A stretch of 64,000 nucleotides of DNA, taken from NCBI RefSeq assembly GCF_000761545.1, contig NZ_JPMY01000003.1:186001-250000 (forward strand), written 5' to 3'. The position numbers and the translations under genes are program-made. How positions within the stretch are numbered: the first letter of the stretch is position 1; each line of letters opens with the position of its first letter. The notes beneath the pieces were generated by a model that worked only from the letters and a program-made list of their open reading frames with translations, ran no database searches and had not been told where the DNA came from. Origin of the DNA: Pseudomonas sp. ML96 (lineage in GTDB: Bacteria; Pseudomonadota; Gammaproteobacteria; Pseudomonadales; Pseudomonadaceae). Of the stretch, positions 21,073-30,647 are shown in pieces.

Positions 21073-21792
21073 TCAGGTACCGCTCTGCAGCAGCATGTTA
21101 CGTACGTGGCCGATTGCCTTGGTCGGGTTCAGACCCTTCGGGCAAACGTTCACGCAGTTCATGATGCCGCGGCAGCGGAACACGCTGAACGGGTCATCCA
21201 GGGACGCCAGACGCTCGGTGGTCTTGGTGTCGCGGCTGTCGGCCAGGAAGCGATAGGCCTGCAGCAGCGCAGCGGGACCGAGGAACTTGTCCGGGTTCCA
21301 CCAGAAGGACGGGCAGCTGGTGGAGCAGCAAGCGCACAGGATGCACTCGTACAGACCGTCCAGCTTCTCGCGCTCTTCCGGGCTCTGCAGACGCTCGATG
21401 GCCGGAGCCGGAGTATCGTTCTGCAGGAACGGCTGCACCTTCTCGTATTGCTTGTAGAAGATGCTCATGTCGACGACCAGGTCACGAATGACCGGCAGAC
21501 CCGGCAGCGGGCGAATGACCAGCTTGTTGCCTTTCACCACGGTAGAGATCGGGGTGATGCAGGCCAGGCCATTCTTGCCGCTGATGTTCATGCCGTCAGA
21601 ACCGCACACGCCTTCACGGCAGGAACGACGGTAAGAGAAACCTTCGTCCTGCTCTTTGATCAGGGCCAGTACGTCGAGAACCATCAGGTCCTTGCCGTCG
21701 ATCTGCACGGTGAAGTCCTGCATGAACGGCGCGGCGTCTTTTTCCGGGTTGTAGCGATAAACGCTGACTTGCAAAGTGTTACCAAGAGACAT
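21073..21792 (-). CDS. sdhB: Succinate dehydrogenase iron-sulfur subunit
   Basis: 239 residues from ATG 21792, with AAGGG eight bases upstream; a GTG at 21801 would overlap that site. The N-terminal [2Fe-2S] ferredoxin domain has CREGVCGSDGMN and a following Cys (GLACIT). The C-terminal part carries CILCACCSTSCPSFWW and CRGIMNCVNVCPKGLNP for the [4Fe-4S] and [3Fe-4S] clusters. It passes electrons from SdhA to the membrane quinone site. Eleven bases after sdhA. Confidence 0.97.
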   Translation of the reverse strand: MSLGNTLQVSVYRYNPEKDAAPFMQDFTVQIDGKDLMVLDVLALIKEQDEGFSYRRSCREGVCGSDGMNISGKNGLACITPISTVVKGNKLVIRPLPGLPVIRDLVVDMSIFYKQYEKVQPFLQNDTPAPAIERLQSPEEREKLDGLYECILCACCSTSCPSFWWNPDKFLGPAALLQAYRFLADSRDTKTTERLASLDDPFSVFRCRGIMNCVNVCPKGLNPTKAIGHVRNMLLQSGT

Positions 21793-21803
21793 GGTGGCCA
21801 CCC

Positions 21804-23579
21804 TTAATAAGTACGTACTTTGGGTTCGAACGCCGGAACGGTCTTCGGCGCGAAGTTGACGGCGCGCTTGGACACGCGCTTCTCACCCGGGAAGTACAGG
21901 GAGTGGCACAGCCAGTTCTCGTCGTCGCGATCCTCGAAGTCTTCGCGGGCATGTGCGCCACGGGACTCGGTACGGGTGTCGGCGGCGATGGCAGTGGCTT
22001 CGGCCACTTCCAGCAGGTTCTGCAGCTCCAGCGCTTCGATACGCGCGGTGTTGAAGGCCTGGCTCTTGTCGGCAATCTTGACGTTGGCGATGCGCTCGCG
22101 CAGATCGGCCAGCTGAGTGATGCCCTTCTTCATGTATTCGCCGGTACGGAATACGCCGAAGTAGTTCTGCATGCACTGTTGCAGCTCTTTACGCAGCGGA
22201 GCCACGTCTTCGCCGCTGCTGCGCTCGTTGACGCCGGACAGACGCTTCAGGGAAGCCTCGATGTCGGTTTCGCTGGCGCCACGGACTTCCACGCCTTCTT
22301 TCAGCGCTTTTTCCAGGTGCAGACCAGCAGCACGACCGAATACCACCAGGTCGAGCAGCGAGTTGCCGCCCAGACGGTTGGCACCGTGCACCGATACACA
22401 AGCCACTTCACCTACGGCGAACAGACCTTCGATGATCTTGTCGTTGCCGTTGGCGTCCTGGGTAATGGCCTGGCCATGAATGTTGGTGGCTACGCCGCCC
22501 ATCATGTAGTGGCAGGTCGGAATCACCGGAACCGGAGCGAGAACCGGGTCGACGTGAGCGAAGGTCTTGGACAGCTCGCAGATGCCCGGCAGGCGGCTGT
22601 GCAGTACTTCTTCGCCGAGGTGGTCGAGCTTCAGCAGCACGTGGTCCTTGTCCGGGCCACAGCCGTTGCCAGCGATCACTTCCTTGACCATGGAGCGCGC
22701 AACTACGTCGCGGCCGGCCAGGTCTTTGGCGTTCGGAGCGTAACGCTCCATGAAACGCTCGCCGTGGGCGTTGATCAGGTAACCACCCTCACCGCGGCAG
22801 CCTTCGGTAACCAGTACACCGGCGCCGGCGATACCGGTCGGGTGGAACTGCCACATTTCGATGTCCTGCACCGGCACGCCAGCACGCAGGGCCATGCCCA
22901 CACCGTCACCGGTGTTGATCAGGGCGTTGGTGGTGGAGGCGTAGATACGGCCGGCACCGCCAGTGGCCAGAACCACGGCTTTGGAGCGGATGTAGACGGT
23001 TTCGCCAGTCTCGATGCAGATGGCGATGATGCCGACAATGGCGCCGTCCTGGTTCTTCACCAGGTCCACGGCGTACCACTCGTTGAGGAACGAGGTGCCG
23101 GCCTTCAGGTTGGCCTGATACAGGGTGTGCAGCAGGGCGTGACCGGTACGGTCAGCCGCGGCGCAGGTACGGGCAGCCTGAACGGACGGATTATCCGGAC
23201 CCTTGGACTGGCCACCGAACGGGCGCTGATAGATGCGGCCTTGCTCGGTACGGGAGAACGGCAGGCCCATGTGTTCGAGCTCGAACACGGCTTCCGGACC
23301 TACGGAACACATGTATTCGATCGCGTCCTGGTCACCGATGTAGTCGGAGCCCTTGACGGTGTCGTACATGTGCCAGCGCCAATCGTCATTCGGGTCGGCC
23401 GAAGCGATGGCGCAGGTGATGCCACCCTGGGCGGAAACGGTGTGCGAACGAGTCGGGAAGACCTTGGTCACAACAGCGGTCTTGTGACCACCTTGAGCCA
23501 GTTGCAGCGCGGCACGCATGCCGGCACCGCCACCACCAACGATGATGGCGTCATAGGAAAGAGTACGAATGCTAGACAT
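21804..23579 (-). CDS. sdhA: Succinate dehydrogenase flavoprotein subunit
   Basis: 591 residues. FAD Rossmann motif [20 protein letters not shown], the covalent FAD-attachment His in [11 protein letters not shown], the substrate/active-site region [21 protein letters not shown] and the capping-domain signature [17 protein letters not shown]. It oxidises succinate to fumarate on the cytosolic face of complex II. It lies three bases after sdhD and eleven before sdhB. Confidence 0.98.
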   Translation of the reverse strand: MSSIRTLSYDAIIVGGGGAGMRAALQLAQGGHKTAVVTKVFPTRSHTVSAQGGITCAIASADPNDDWRWHMYDTVKGSDYIGDQDAIEYMCSVGPEAVFELEHMGLPFSRTEQGRIYQRPFGGQSKGPDNPSVQAARTCAAADRTGHALLHTLYQANLKAGTSFLNEWYAVDLVKNQDGAIVGIIAICIETGETVYIRSKAVVLATGGAGRIYASTTNALINTGDGVGMALRAGVPVQDIEMWQFHPTGIAGAGVLVTEGCRGEGGYLINAHGERFMERYAPNAKDLAGRDVVARSMVKEVIAGNGCGPDKDHVLLKLDHLGEEVLHSRLPGICELSKTFAHVDPVLAPVPVIPTCHYMMGGVATNIHGQAITQDANGNDKIIEGLFAVGEVACVSVHGANRLGGNSLLDLVVFGRAAGLHLEKALKEGVEVRGASETDIEASLKRLSGVNERSSGEDVAPLRKELQQCMQNYFGVFRTGEYMKKGITQLADLRERIANVKIADKSQAFNTARIEALELQNLLEVAEATAIAADTRTESRGAHAREDFEDRDDENWLCHSLYFPGEKRVSKRAVNFAPKTVPAFEPKVRTY

Positions 23580-23582
23580 GGA

Positions 23583-23951
23583 TCAGAAACCCCACAGGAT
23601 CTGCACACCCCAGACGAACACGACGAACTGGAGCACGCCGCAAACCGCCTGGACGAGGAAACGCACACCGGTCGCCCAACGGCCGATGGCCATGGGGGTC
23701 AGGTAGTCGGTGGTAATGGTCCACATACCGACCCAGGCGTGCACGATGAGAGCAACCAGAGCCAGCAGGCTGAAGATGCGCATCGCAGTGTGGGAGAACA
23801 GGCCATGCCAGTCGGCATAGGTGAGGCCCGGATGGATCACCAGGAAGCCGATCAGGAACAGGAAATAAGCCGCGAGAACGACCGCCGATACACGCTGAGC
23901 CATCCAGTCATAGAGGCCAGAGCGCGAGAAATTGGTTACGTTGGTTACCAT
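23583..23951 (-). CDS. sdhD: Succinate dehydrogenase membrane anchor subunit
   Basis: 122 residues with three transmembrane helices (VVLAAYFLFLIGFLVI, RIFSLLALVALIVHAWVGMW, LVQAVCGVLQFVVFVWGVQI). The His of LIVHAWVG is the likely heme b ligand, and DYLTP is conserved in SdhD. With SdhC it forms the quinone and heme b site. The ATG overlaps the end of sdhC by seven bases. Confidence 0.95.
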   Translation of the reverse strand: MVTNVTNFSRSGLYDWMAQRVSAVVLAAYFLFLIGFLVIHPGLTYADWHGLFSHTAMRIFSLLALVALIVHAWVGMWTITTDYLTPMAIGRWATGVRFLVQAVCGVLQFVVFVWGVQILWGF

Positions 23952-24331
23952 ACCCAGACCCCCGCCAGAACAATGATCACCACCGAGACGGCGAGAACAA
24001 TCTTCGAGCCCAGCTTGCCGCCTTCCAGCGACTCGCCGACACCCATGTCCATGATCAGGTGGCGTACACCGGCCACCAGGTGATACAGCAGGGCGGACAG
24101 CAGACCCCAGATGATCAGCTTGGCCAGCGGACTGGTCAGGCACGCCTTAACTTCTGCAAAGCCTTCCTCGGAGGCCAGGGATTTATCCAGAGCAAACAGC
24201 ATCAGGATGATTCCCAGGAAGAGGATGACACCGGAAATACGGTGCAGAATGGACGTATAAGCTGTGATCGGGAGTTTTATGGTCCTGAGATCTAGGTTTA
24301 CAGGTCGTTGGCTATTCACGGCTTTTTTCAC
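23945..24331 (-). CDS. sdhC: Succinate dehydrogenase cytochrome b556 subunit
   Basis: 128 residues from a GTG start at 24331 (AGGGG eight bases upstream), matching the length I recall for P. aeruginosa SdhC. The N-terminus KKAVNSQRPVNLDLRTIKLP is family-typical; SILHRISGV contains conserved quinone-site residues, and YHLVAGVRHLIMD includes the probable heme His. There are three membrane helices. It is the first gene of the sdhCDAB-sucAB-lpdG-sucCD cluster, with a leader of about 110 bases. Confidence 0.95.
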   Translation of the reverse strand: MKKAVNSQRPVNLDLRTIKLPITAYTSILHRISGVILFLGIILMLFALDKSLASEEGFAEVKACLTSPLAKLIIWGLLSALLYHLVAGVRHLIMDMGVGESLEGGKLGSKIVLAVSVVIIVLAGVWVW

Positions 24332-24450
24332 ACTAGAGGCCCCTAACAAACAGGGCAAGTTGTCGGGAAGTGCACTGGTCAGGTACCCCTCACCAAAGGG
24401 AGTGCCAGCCGCCTGATTACAGGCTTTCAGGCTTCGGCGGCCGGGCGCAG

Positions 24451-24479
24451 AGTATAGACAGTTAGGCAACTAATGACAA
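24451..24479 (-). promoter_or_regulatory. sigma70-like promoter for the sdh-suc cluster
   Basis: Read on the minus strand: TTGTCA (24479-24474), 17-base spacer, TATACT (24456-24451). Five of six and five of six matches to consensus. Predicted transcription start near 24444, giving a leader of roughly 110 bases before the sdhC GTG. Confidence 0.7.
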
Positions 24480-24594
24480 CGCAGATACCCACCCCGAAAA
24501 GCGGATTGCGCGCCCTATATAAATGTCGTATTAGGCCCTTGCGCGCGCCACTGAAAAGTGGCTGAAACCCCTCTGCCGTCTGGGTTTTCGCAAA

Positions 24595-24622
24595 TTGACA
24601 TTCAAATTTATGTCTCTATAGT
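24595..24622 (+). promoter_or_regulatory. sigma70-like promoter for gltA
   Basis: TTGACA (24595-24600, perfect -35), 16-base spacer, TATAGT (24617-24622). Predicted start near 24629, so a leader of about 50 bases to the gltA ATG, which has AGGAGG at 24669-24674. Confidence 0.75.
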
Positions 24623-24679
24623 GTCCCGGGCCCTGCGTGGGGGGCTTCTGATGATTCCAAGCATAAACAGGAGGCCGAC

Positions 24680-25969
24680 ATGGCTGACAAAAAAGCGCAG
24701 TTGATCATCGAGGGCAATGCCCCCGTAGAGCTGCCCGTACTGACCGGCACCGTAGGTCCCGATGTTGTCGACGTGAGGGGCCTGACCGCCACGGGTCGCT
24801 TCACCTTTGATCCTGGCTTTATGTCGACCGCCTCTTGCGAGTCGAAGATCACCTATATCGACGGCGACGCAGGCGTTCTACTGCACCGCGGCTACCCCAT
24901 CGAGCAACTGGCCGACAAATCCGACTACCTGGAAACCTGCTACCTGCTGCTGAACGGCGAACTGCCGACTGCAGAGCAGAAGTCCCAGTTCGTCAGCACC
25001 ATCAAGAACCACACCATGGTTCACGAGCAGCTGAAGAGCTTCTTCAACGGCTTCCGCCGCGATGCCCACCCGATGGCCATCATGTGCGGCGTAGTTGGCG
25101 CCCTCTCCGCCTTCTACCACGACTCCCTGGACATCAATAATCCGCATCACCGCGAAGTTTCGGCCATGCGCCTGATCGCCAAGATGCCGACCATTGCTGC
25201 CATGACTTACAAGTACTCCATGGGCCAGCCCATGATGTACCCGCGTAACGACCTGAATTACGCGGAAAACTTCCTGCACATGATGTTCAACACCCCGTGC
25301 GAGATCAAACCGATCAGCCCGGTACTGGCCAAGGCAATGGACCGCATCTTCGTCCTGCACGCCGACCATGAGCAGAACGCCTCCACCTCCACCGTCCGCC
25401 TGGCCGGTTCTTCCGGTGCCAACCCGTTCGCCTGTATCGCCGCCGGCATCGCCGCGCTGTGGGGCCCGGCACACGGCGGCGCCAACGAAGCCGTCCTGAG
25501 CATGCTGGACGAGATCGGCAGCGTCGAGAACATCGACAAGTTCATCGCCAAGGCGAAGGACAAGAACGATCCGTTCAAGCTGATGGGCTTCGGTCACCGC
25601 GTTTACAAGAACCGCGACCCGCGCGCCACCGTGATGAAGAAGACCTGCGACGAAGTTCTGGCCGAGCTGGGCATCAAGAACGACCCGCAGCTGGAACTGG
25701 CCATGCGCCTGGAAGAGATCGCCCTCACCGATCCGTACTTCAAGGAACGCAACCTGTACCCGAACGTGGACTTCTACTCGGGCATCATCCTCAAGGCCAT
25801 CGGCATCCCGACCAGCATGTTCACCGTGATCTTCGCCCTGTCGCGTACCGTCGGCTGGATCTCGCACTGGAAAGAAATGCTGTCCAGCCCGTACAAGATC
25901 GGCCGTCCGCGCCAGCTGTACACCGGTTACGACAAGCGCGACTACGTCGCCCTGGACCAGCGCAAGTAA
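24680..25969 (+). CDS. gltA: Citrate synthase (type II)
   Basis: 429 residues, matching the large hexameric NADH-sensitive gammaproteobacterial enzyme. Catalytic segments: [20 protein letters not shown] with the first active-site His region, the conserved block [14 protein letters not shown] with the second His, and DFYSGIIL with the catalytic Asp. It condenses acetyl-CoA and oxaloacetate as the first TCA step. AGGAGG lies five bases before the ATG. It is divergent from sdhC and ends at a strong terminator. Confidence 0.98.
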   Translation: MADKKAQLIIEGNAPVELPVLTGTVGPDVVDVRGLTATGRFTFDPGFMSTASCESKITYIDGDAGVLLHRGYPIEQLADKSDYLETCYLLLNGELPTAEQKSQFVSTIKNHTMVHEQLKSFFNGFRRDAHPMAIMCGVVGALSAFYHDSLDINNPHHREVSAMRLIAKMPTIAAMTYKYSMGQPMMYPRNDLNYAENFLHMMFNTPCEIKPISPVLAKAMDRIFVLHADHEQNASTSTVRLAGSSGANPFACIAAGIAALWGPAHGGANEAVLSMLDEIGSVENIDKFIAKAKDKNDPFKLMGFGHRVYKNRDPRATVMKKTCDEVLAELGIKNDPQLELAMRLEEIALTDPYFKERNLYPNVDFYSGIILKAIGIPTSMFTVIFALSRTVGWISHWKEMLSSPYKIGRPRQLYTGYDKRDYVALDQRK

Positions 25970-25982
25970 GCGCCCCAGTAAT

Positions 25983-26010
25983 AAAAAAGGCTGCCATTGG
26001 CAGCCTTTTT
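25983..26010 (+). terminator. Bidirectional terminator after gltA
   Basis: GGCTGCC (25989-25995), ATT, GGCAGCC (25999-26005), with AAAAAA before and TTTTTT after. The symmetrical A and T runs allow termination from both sides; it lies between gltA and the converging START-domain gene. Confidence 0.9.
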
Positions 26011-26059
26011 TATTTCCAGACCGTCTCAGAACCCGCCATAGCGGGCCCCGCGTCAGCGA

Positions 26060-26668
26060 TCAGCGTTTCTCAGCCAGCGCGCGCAGGCCATTCAGGGTAT
26101 TGAACGGCGCATCCACCACGAAACTGTTGGCCAGCCAGGACGGCACGCTGCCACCCGGCTCGGTGTGCACCTGGTAGGTCACTTCGACCATGCCATCGGC
26201 CTTGGGCACGAAGGTCCAGGCACCTTCCAGACTGGCTACGCGCACGAAATCCTTGTCCGCCGGGCGGTACTCGGGCTGGCCATCGAGCTTGCGCACCAGG
26301 CTGCCGTCGGCGTTCTCGACGGTCACCACATGCAGCACCGAGTCACGCGCGGTCACCGGCCAGGGCATCTCGAAACGGGTGTAGACCCAGCTCTCGGCAC
26401 CCTCGTGCTTGAGCAGGCTCTGCTCGGCACAGGCGTGAATCCACTTGCAGGAGCCCTGCACGTCTTCCTGCAGGGCGCGCAGGCTGGCGACATCGCTCTT
26501 GATCGTGGTCACGCCGCGGTAGGCCTTGTACTTGGACCCCTGAACCTCGCTCAGGTAGATCTTGATGCCATCCTCGTCCTTGGCCAGCTTCCAGTCCTCG
26601 GCATGGGCCAGGCCACTCGCCAGCAGACTCAGGCCACAGACAGCGGCCACTCGACTCAATGCAATCAT
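26060..26668 (-). CDS. START domain-containing secreted protein
   Basis: 202 residues. Signal peptide ALSRVAAVCGLSLLASGLAHA with cleavage before EDWKLAKDEDGIKIY, followed by a START-like lipid-binding fold over the rest (KAYRGVTTIKSD, WPVTARDSVLHVVTVE, PSWLANSFVVDAPFNTLNGL). A protein of this kind lies next to gltA in P. aeruginosa too. It is probably periplasmic; the ligand is unknown. AAGGAG precedes the ATG. It converges on gltA. Confidence 0.85.
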   Translation of the reverse strand: MIALSRVAAVCGLSLLASGLAHAEDWKLAKDEDGIKIYLSEVQGSKYKAYRGVTTIKSDVASLRALQEDVQGSCKWIHACAEQSLLKHEGAESWVYTRFEMPWPVTARDSVLHVVTVENADGSLVRKLDGQPEYRPADKDFVRVASLEGAWTFVPKADGMVEVTYQVHTEPGGSVPSWLANSFVVDAPFNTLNGLRALAEKR

Positions 26669-26726
26669 CGTTGCTCCTTGGGAAAGGGTCCGCCGGCGGC
26701 GCCGCCGGACCGAGAATTCGACCCGC

Positions 26727-26978
26727 TCAGGCAGTCGCTTGTTCCAGCCAGCCGATCAGGCGGATGGCCTCTTCGCGGCTCGAGCCGCAGACCTCAACGT
26801 CTGCACTGAATCCCGAACAGACCGGCGGCCGCTCCGGGCGGCCGAAAATCGCGCAGAGAAACTCCGCGGTGAGGTGCAGGCAGCGCTCACCCGCGGCCTT
26901 GCCGTTAGGCATACCGGGGATCGGGGTGCTGATGGAAGGCGCGATGCAGCAGGCACCGCAGCCGGCACGACACTTCAT
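26727..26978 (-). CDS. YkgJ-family cysteine cluster protein
   Basis: 83 residues with an N-terminal cysteine cluster KCRAGCGACCIAPSIS and further Cys at CLHL, FLCAIF, PVCSGF and EVCG. The spacing fits the YkgJ/UPF0153 zinc- or iron-chelating family. It is small and cytosolic, with no known reaction. It lies upstream of the START-domain gene on the same strand, about 58 bases away. Confidence 0.82.
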   Translation of the reverse strand: MKCRAGCGACCIAPSISTPIPGMPNGKAAGERCLHLTAEFLCAIFGRPERPPVCSGFSADVEVCGSSREEAIRLIGWLEQATA

Positions 26979-27036
26979 GAAGGCTTCTCACGCGCTGGGC
27001 GGGCGCGATCTTAACGCCTGTGCGCCACGCCTTCCA

Positions 27037-29256
27037 TCACCTGATGTCGCGTAATTTCGCCAGACTGGCAGCCATCGCGGCGCCTTCTGGATAGAACACC
27101 GCCGGCTGGCCGATCGGCGCAGGCACCATCACCGGCTCGCCGGCGCGCACCTGGAATACCTTGCCCGACCACAGGTGCACCCAGTTGCCGGCCGGCAACA
27201 GCACCTCCAGCTCGCTGACGCCCGGCTCCAGCACCGGCGCCACCAGCAGCTGGTCGCCGAGCATGAAACTGCGCGGCAGCGCCTGCTGCCCGGCCGGATC
27301 GTCCGGATACTGCAGCCACAGCGGGCGCATCAGCGGCATGCCGCTGCGTGCGGCCTCCGCCATCAACTGCTGCCGATAAGGCGCCAGCGCGGCAAAAAGC
27401 TTGGCGCTATAGGCGAACTGGGCCAGCAACCGCGGCGAGCTGTAGATCTGCTGGTTGGCATCGGGGCGGTTGCCCTCATGGCTACGCAGCAGGCTGGTGA
27501 AGGCGGAGAACTCCATCCAGCGCAGCAGCAGTTCCTCGTCGCGATGATAGTCCTTCAACGGGTGCGTGATGGTGGTGTATCCGCCGGTATCGCTGTGGTT
27601 GAGGCTGAACCCGGACAGGCCGCCGGACAGCATGCCCAGCAGCGCACTGTGCAGGCCGTCATCGGCATCCCAGGTGACCAGTTGATCGCCGGCCCACAGG
27701 CTGGTGGTCAGACCCGGACTACGACTGAAGGCCGAGCGCATGAAGAAGAACAGCTCGCCCTGCCCGCCCGATTCCTCCAGCAGCTCGCGATTGAGCCGCG
27801 CCCATTCCTCGGGATAGCGGTTGTGCGCCAGTGCCGCCGACTCGCCGCTGGCCAGGCGCGCCTCGTAGGGCAGCGCCTCGCCGAAATCGGCCATCCAGCC
27901 GGAAAAGCCCTTGGCCAGCATTTCCTCGCGCAGCACCTGCTTGAGCCATTCACGCGCGGCGGGATTGCTCAGGTCGAGCATGCCGGCACTAAAGCTGGTG
28001 TTGAGCAACGACAGTGGCTGGCCGGAGGCATCACGCAGCAAATAGCCGTGCTCGCGGGCCTCGGCATACAGGTTGCGCGCCGCACCCGGCTTTTCCGCCA
28101 TATCCACCAGGAAGGGATTCACATAGGCCAGCGTGCGCACACCACGCGCCTTGAGCTCGCCATTGAGTTCGGCCCACTGCGGATAGTGCTGCTCGTCCAG
28201 GCTCCAGTTCCACCACAGCTGCTTGCCGAAACTGGTGGTGCGTTGGCCGACCCAATCCTGCAGCCAGACACCCGCCAGCGGCACGCCAGCCTCGTCGAGC
28301 TGATGCAGGATGCCGCGTACTCGCTCGCTACCGCCCTGCAGGCCGACGATGGCGCCGCGCTGGGTCCAGTCCGGCAACGGCGGCATACGCCCGACCACCG
28401 CCGTGTGCTGGGCGATCTGCCCTGGCGCATTGGCGGCCGTGTAGATACGCGCAGCCAAACGCCCTTCATGCACCTCCAGCTGCACGCGGTGCTCGTCGCG
28501 CAGGTCGAACACCTGGTAGGCAGCGGACTCGCTGAAGAAGCTGCGGCCCTTGCTGCTCAGGTAATGCGGCACGGGGGCATAGCTGGTCCACCAGTCGCCG
28601 CCGGCGCGGGCAGTCAGGTTGGCGGCGGTGGTGATTGGCTCCAGGCCACGACCAACGCCCTGCTCCTGCACCAGGATCGGCAGGCGCCGGCCGGCCAGGT
28701 CGAAGGCGCTGAACTGCTCGCCAAAGCCGTGGAAATGCTCATCCGGCTCACGCTGCCAGCTCAGATACAGGCGATTGAGGCGTTCGTCATCCAGGGCCAC
28801 GGCCACGCGTACGCCGCGTTCGCCGTCGTCCTCGAGAATCAGCACATAGCCGGTGGAGCTGCCATCGGCGCAGCCCAGGCTACCGCTGAGAATTACCCGC
28901 GCGCCGCGCTGCTCGATGTTCTCCAGGCGCTGCTTGCGGCAGAGCAGTTCGCGCTGCTCGTCGACGAACATGGCGCCGCGATGTTCCTCGACCTCCTCAC
29001 GGCCAAGCCCGGCCGCCAGGAAACCGCCCTCGCTGGCCCAGAGCACGCGCTGCCCGGCCAGCAACTGCAGGCGCTGGCCACCCCACTGCAGCTGATTGGC
29101 ACCCAGCTCGAACATTCGCGTCGCCCCGAGTGCCGGCGCCACCTCGAGATCGGCCCAGATGGCCCGTTGCTGCCAGGCCTGCCAGCCACTCCACGCAGCC
29201 CCCGCCGCGACCACCGCCACGCCCAGCACCGCTGCACCACGAATCCACTTGCCCAC
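27037..29256 (-). CDS. GH31 family glycosidase, YihQ-like, membrane anchored
   Basis: 739 residues from a GTG at 29256 (purine-rich GGGGAAGGG just upstream). An N-terminal helix (residues 6-24, RGAAVLGVAVVAAGAAW) probably anchors it with the enzyme in the periplasm. The catalytic domain follows the YihQ pattern: WLQDWVGQRTTSFG, nucleophile Asp in GWMADFGE (about residue 456), acid/base Asp in WAGDQ (about 524), then HSDTGGYTT and RSHEGNRPD. The E. coli sulfoquinovosidase has Arg in the segment SFGKRVMW; here it is SFGKQLWW, so the sulfonate-binding Arg is replaced by Gln. It is therefore probably an alpha-glucosidase or similar, with unknown substrate. Confidence 0.85.
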   Translation of the reverse strand: MGKWIRGAAVLGVAVVAAGAAWSGWQAWQQRAIWADLEVAPALGATRMFELGANQLQWGGQRLQLLAGQRVLWASEGGFLAAGLGREEVEEHRGAMFVDEQRELLCRKQRLENIEQRGARVILSGSLGCADGSSTGYVLILEDDGERGVRVAVALDDERLNRLYLSWQREPDEHFHGFGEQFSAFDLAGRRLPILVQEQGVGRGLEPITTAANLTARAGGDWWTSYAPVPHYLSSKGRSFFSESAAYQVFDLRDEHRVQLEVHEGRLAARIYTAANAPGQIAQHTAVVGRMPPLPDWTQRGAIVGLQGGSERVRGILHQLDEAGVPLAGVWLQDWVGQRTTSFGKQLWWNWSLDEQHYPQWAELNGELKARGVRTLAYVNPFLVDMAEKPGAARNLYAEAREHGYLLRDASGQPLSLLNTSFSAGMLDLSNPAAREWLKQVLREEMLAKGFSGWMADFGEALPYEARLASGESAALAHNRYPEEWARLNRELLEESGGQGELFFFMRSAFSRSPGLTTSLWAGDQLVTWDADDGLHSALLGMLSGGLSGFSLNHSDTGGYTTITHPLKDYHRDEELLLRWMEFSAFTSLLRSHEGNRPDANQQIYSSPRLLAQFAYSAKLFAALAPYRQQLMAEAARSGMPLMRPLWLQYPDDPAGQQALPRSFMLGDQLLVAPVLEPGVSELEVLLPAGNWVHLWSGKVFQVRAGEPVMVPAPIGQPAVFYPEGAAMAASLAKLRDIR

Positions 29257-29351
29257 GCCCTTCCCCCACCGCTCGAATGATCGATCTGCTCACCTGGCTG
29301 GTTGCACCAGGCTCTTTTAGTCTTGCCCTACTCCACTACGGGAATCTCGCC

Positions 29352-29693
29352 ATGCCGGTCTGGATGCAAACCGCCGCCCTGCTGACCCTGTCCAACGTGT
29401 TCATGACCTTCGCCTGGTATGGCCACCTGAAGGCCCTGCACGCCAAGCCATGGTTCATTGCCGCGCTGATCAGCTGGGGCATCGCCTTCTTCGAATACAT
29501 GATCATGGTGCCGGCCAACCGCATCGGTTACACCGAGCTATCGGTGGGCCAGCTGAAAATCATGCAGGAGGTGATCACCCTGGCGATATTCGTGCCCTTC
29601 AGTGTCTACGTGATGCAGCAGCCGCTGAAGCTGGATTACCTGTGGGCAGGGTTGTGCCTGCTCGGCGCGGTGTACTTTATCTTCCGCGCCTAA
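29352..29693 (+). CDS. DUF486 (DMT superfamily) small membrane protein
   Basis: 113 residues from ATG 29352 with GGGAA nine bases upstream. An in-frame ATG at 29277 would add 25 residues, but family members start close to the motif TLSNVFMTFAWYGHLK. Four transmembrane helices follow, with FFEYMIMVPANRIGY in the middle and LWAGLCLLGAVYFIFRA at the end, as in DUF486 proteins related to small multidrug transporters. Transport activity is not established for the family. Confidence 0.82.
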   Translation: MPVWMQTAALLTLSNVFMTFAWYGHLKALHAKPWFIAALISWGIAFFEYMIMVPANRIGYTELSVGQLKIMQEVITLAIFVPFSVYVMQQPLKLDYLWAGLCLLGAVYFIFRA

Positions 29694-29774
29694 GGCCGGC
29701 GACGTCCGAATGCGTCTGCCAGTGCGGCGAATGGCGCCATCCGGCCCACCCGCGTACGAGTGGGCCGCAAGGGC

Positions 29775-30647
29775 TCAAGGACGCTGCTTGAGGCGGGCGA
29801 TCAGGCTGGAAGTATCCCAGCGGCCACCACCCATGGCCTGTACATCGGAGTAGAACTGGTCGACCAGCGCCGTAACCGGCAGCTGCGCGCCATTGCGGCG
29901 CGCCTCGTCGAGCAGGATCGACAGATCCTTGCGCATCCAGTCCACGGCAAAACCGAAGTCGTACTTACCGGCCAGCATGCTCTGGTGGCGATTTTCCAGC
30001 TGCCAGGACTGCGCCGCGCCCTTGCTGATCACCTCCATCGCCGCATGGCCGTCGAGACCGGCGCACTGGGCGAAATGCAGCGCCTCAGCCAGGCCCTGGA
30101 CCAGGCCGCCGATGCAGATCTGGTTGACCATCTTGGTCAGCTGGCCACTGCCCACCAGCCCCATCAGCTTGATCATCTTGGCGTAGGCGTCGATCACCGG
30201 TTCGGCGCGCTTGTAGAAGGCCTCCTCGCCGCCGACCATCACCGTCAGCATGCCATTCTCCGCGCCGGCCTGGCCGCCGGATACCGGCGCATCGAGGAAG
30301 CCCAGCTCACGCTCGGCGGCAATCAGTGCCAGCTCGCGGGCGACGTTGGCCGAAGCGGTGGTGTGGTCGACCAGCACGCTACCCGGCGCCATGCCGGCGA
30401 AGGCGCCGTCCGGGCCGAGCAGCACGCTGCGCAGATCGTCGTCATTGCCGACGCAGGTCATCACGAATTCGGCGCCCTGGGCGGCCTCGCGCGGGGTCGC
30501 GGCCGACTCGCCGGCAAATTCGTCCTCCCACAGCTGCGTCTTGCCAGGCGTGCGGTTGTAGACGCAGACCTCGTGCCCCTCGCAGGCCAGATGTCCGGCC
30601 ATGGGGAAACCCATCACTCCCAGGCCGATAAATGCCACCTTTGCCAT
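29775..30647 (-). CDS. NAD(P)-dependent beta-hydroxyacid dehydrogenase
   Basis: 290 residues from ATG 30647 with AGGAGG upstream. N-terminal Rossmann motif VAFIGLGVMGFPMAGHLACEGH, the substrate-binding signature FLDAPVSGGQAGAENG, and catalytic Lys in GSGQLTKMVNQ. It belongs to the 3-hydroxyisobutyrate dehydrogenase / tartronate semialdehyde reductase / glyoxylate reductase group and is cytosolic. The precise substrate cannot be read from the sequence; there are no valine-catabolism genes beside it. A relative sits at the equivalent place in P. aeruginosa. Confidence 0.85.
   Translation of the reverse strand: MAKVAFIGLGVMGFPMAGHLACEGHEVCVYNRTPGKTQLWEDEFAGESAATPREAAQGAEFVMTCVGNDDDLRSVLLGPDGAFAGMAPGSVLVDHTTASANVARELALIAAERELGFLDAPVSGGQAGAENGMLTVMVGGEEAFYKRAEPVIDAYAKMIKLMGLVGSGQLTKMVNQICIGGLVQGLAEALHFAQCAGLDGHAAMEVISKGAAQSWQLENRHQSMLAGKYDFGFAVDWMRKDLSILLDEARRNGAQLPVTALVDQFYSDVQAMGGGRWDTSSLIARLKQRP

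Larger units (their letters stand above)
24332..24679. other. Divergent sdhC/gltA control region
   Basis: 348 bases with no gene. It contains the two promoters listed separately, back to back. Between them is GCCACT-GAAA-AGTGGC (24547-24562), a perfect six-base stem with a GAAA tetraloop, and a local AT-rich word CTATATAAAT (about 24514-24523). Regulator sites for carbon or oxygen control may lie here, but I could not assign any. Confidence 0.6.

Noticed and set aside
27037..29256. Naming the GH31 enzyme a sulfoquinovosidase (yihQ)
   Set aside because: Overall similarity is strong, but the sulfonate-binding Arg position is Gln and the protein is membrane anchored, with no sulfoglycolysis neighbours.
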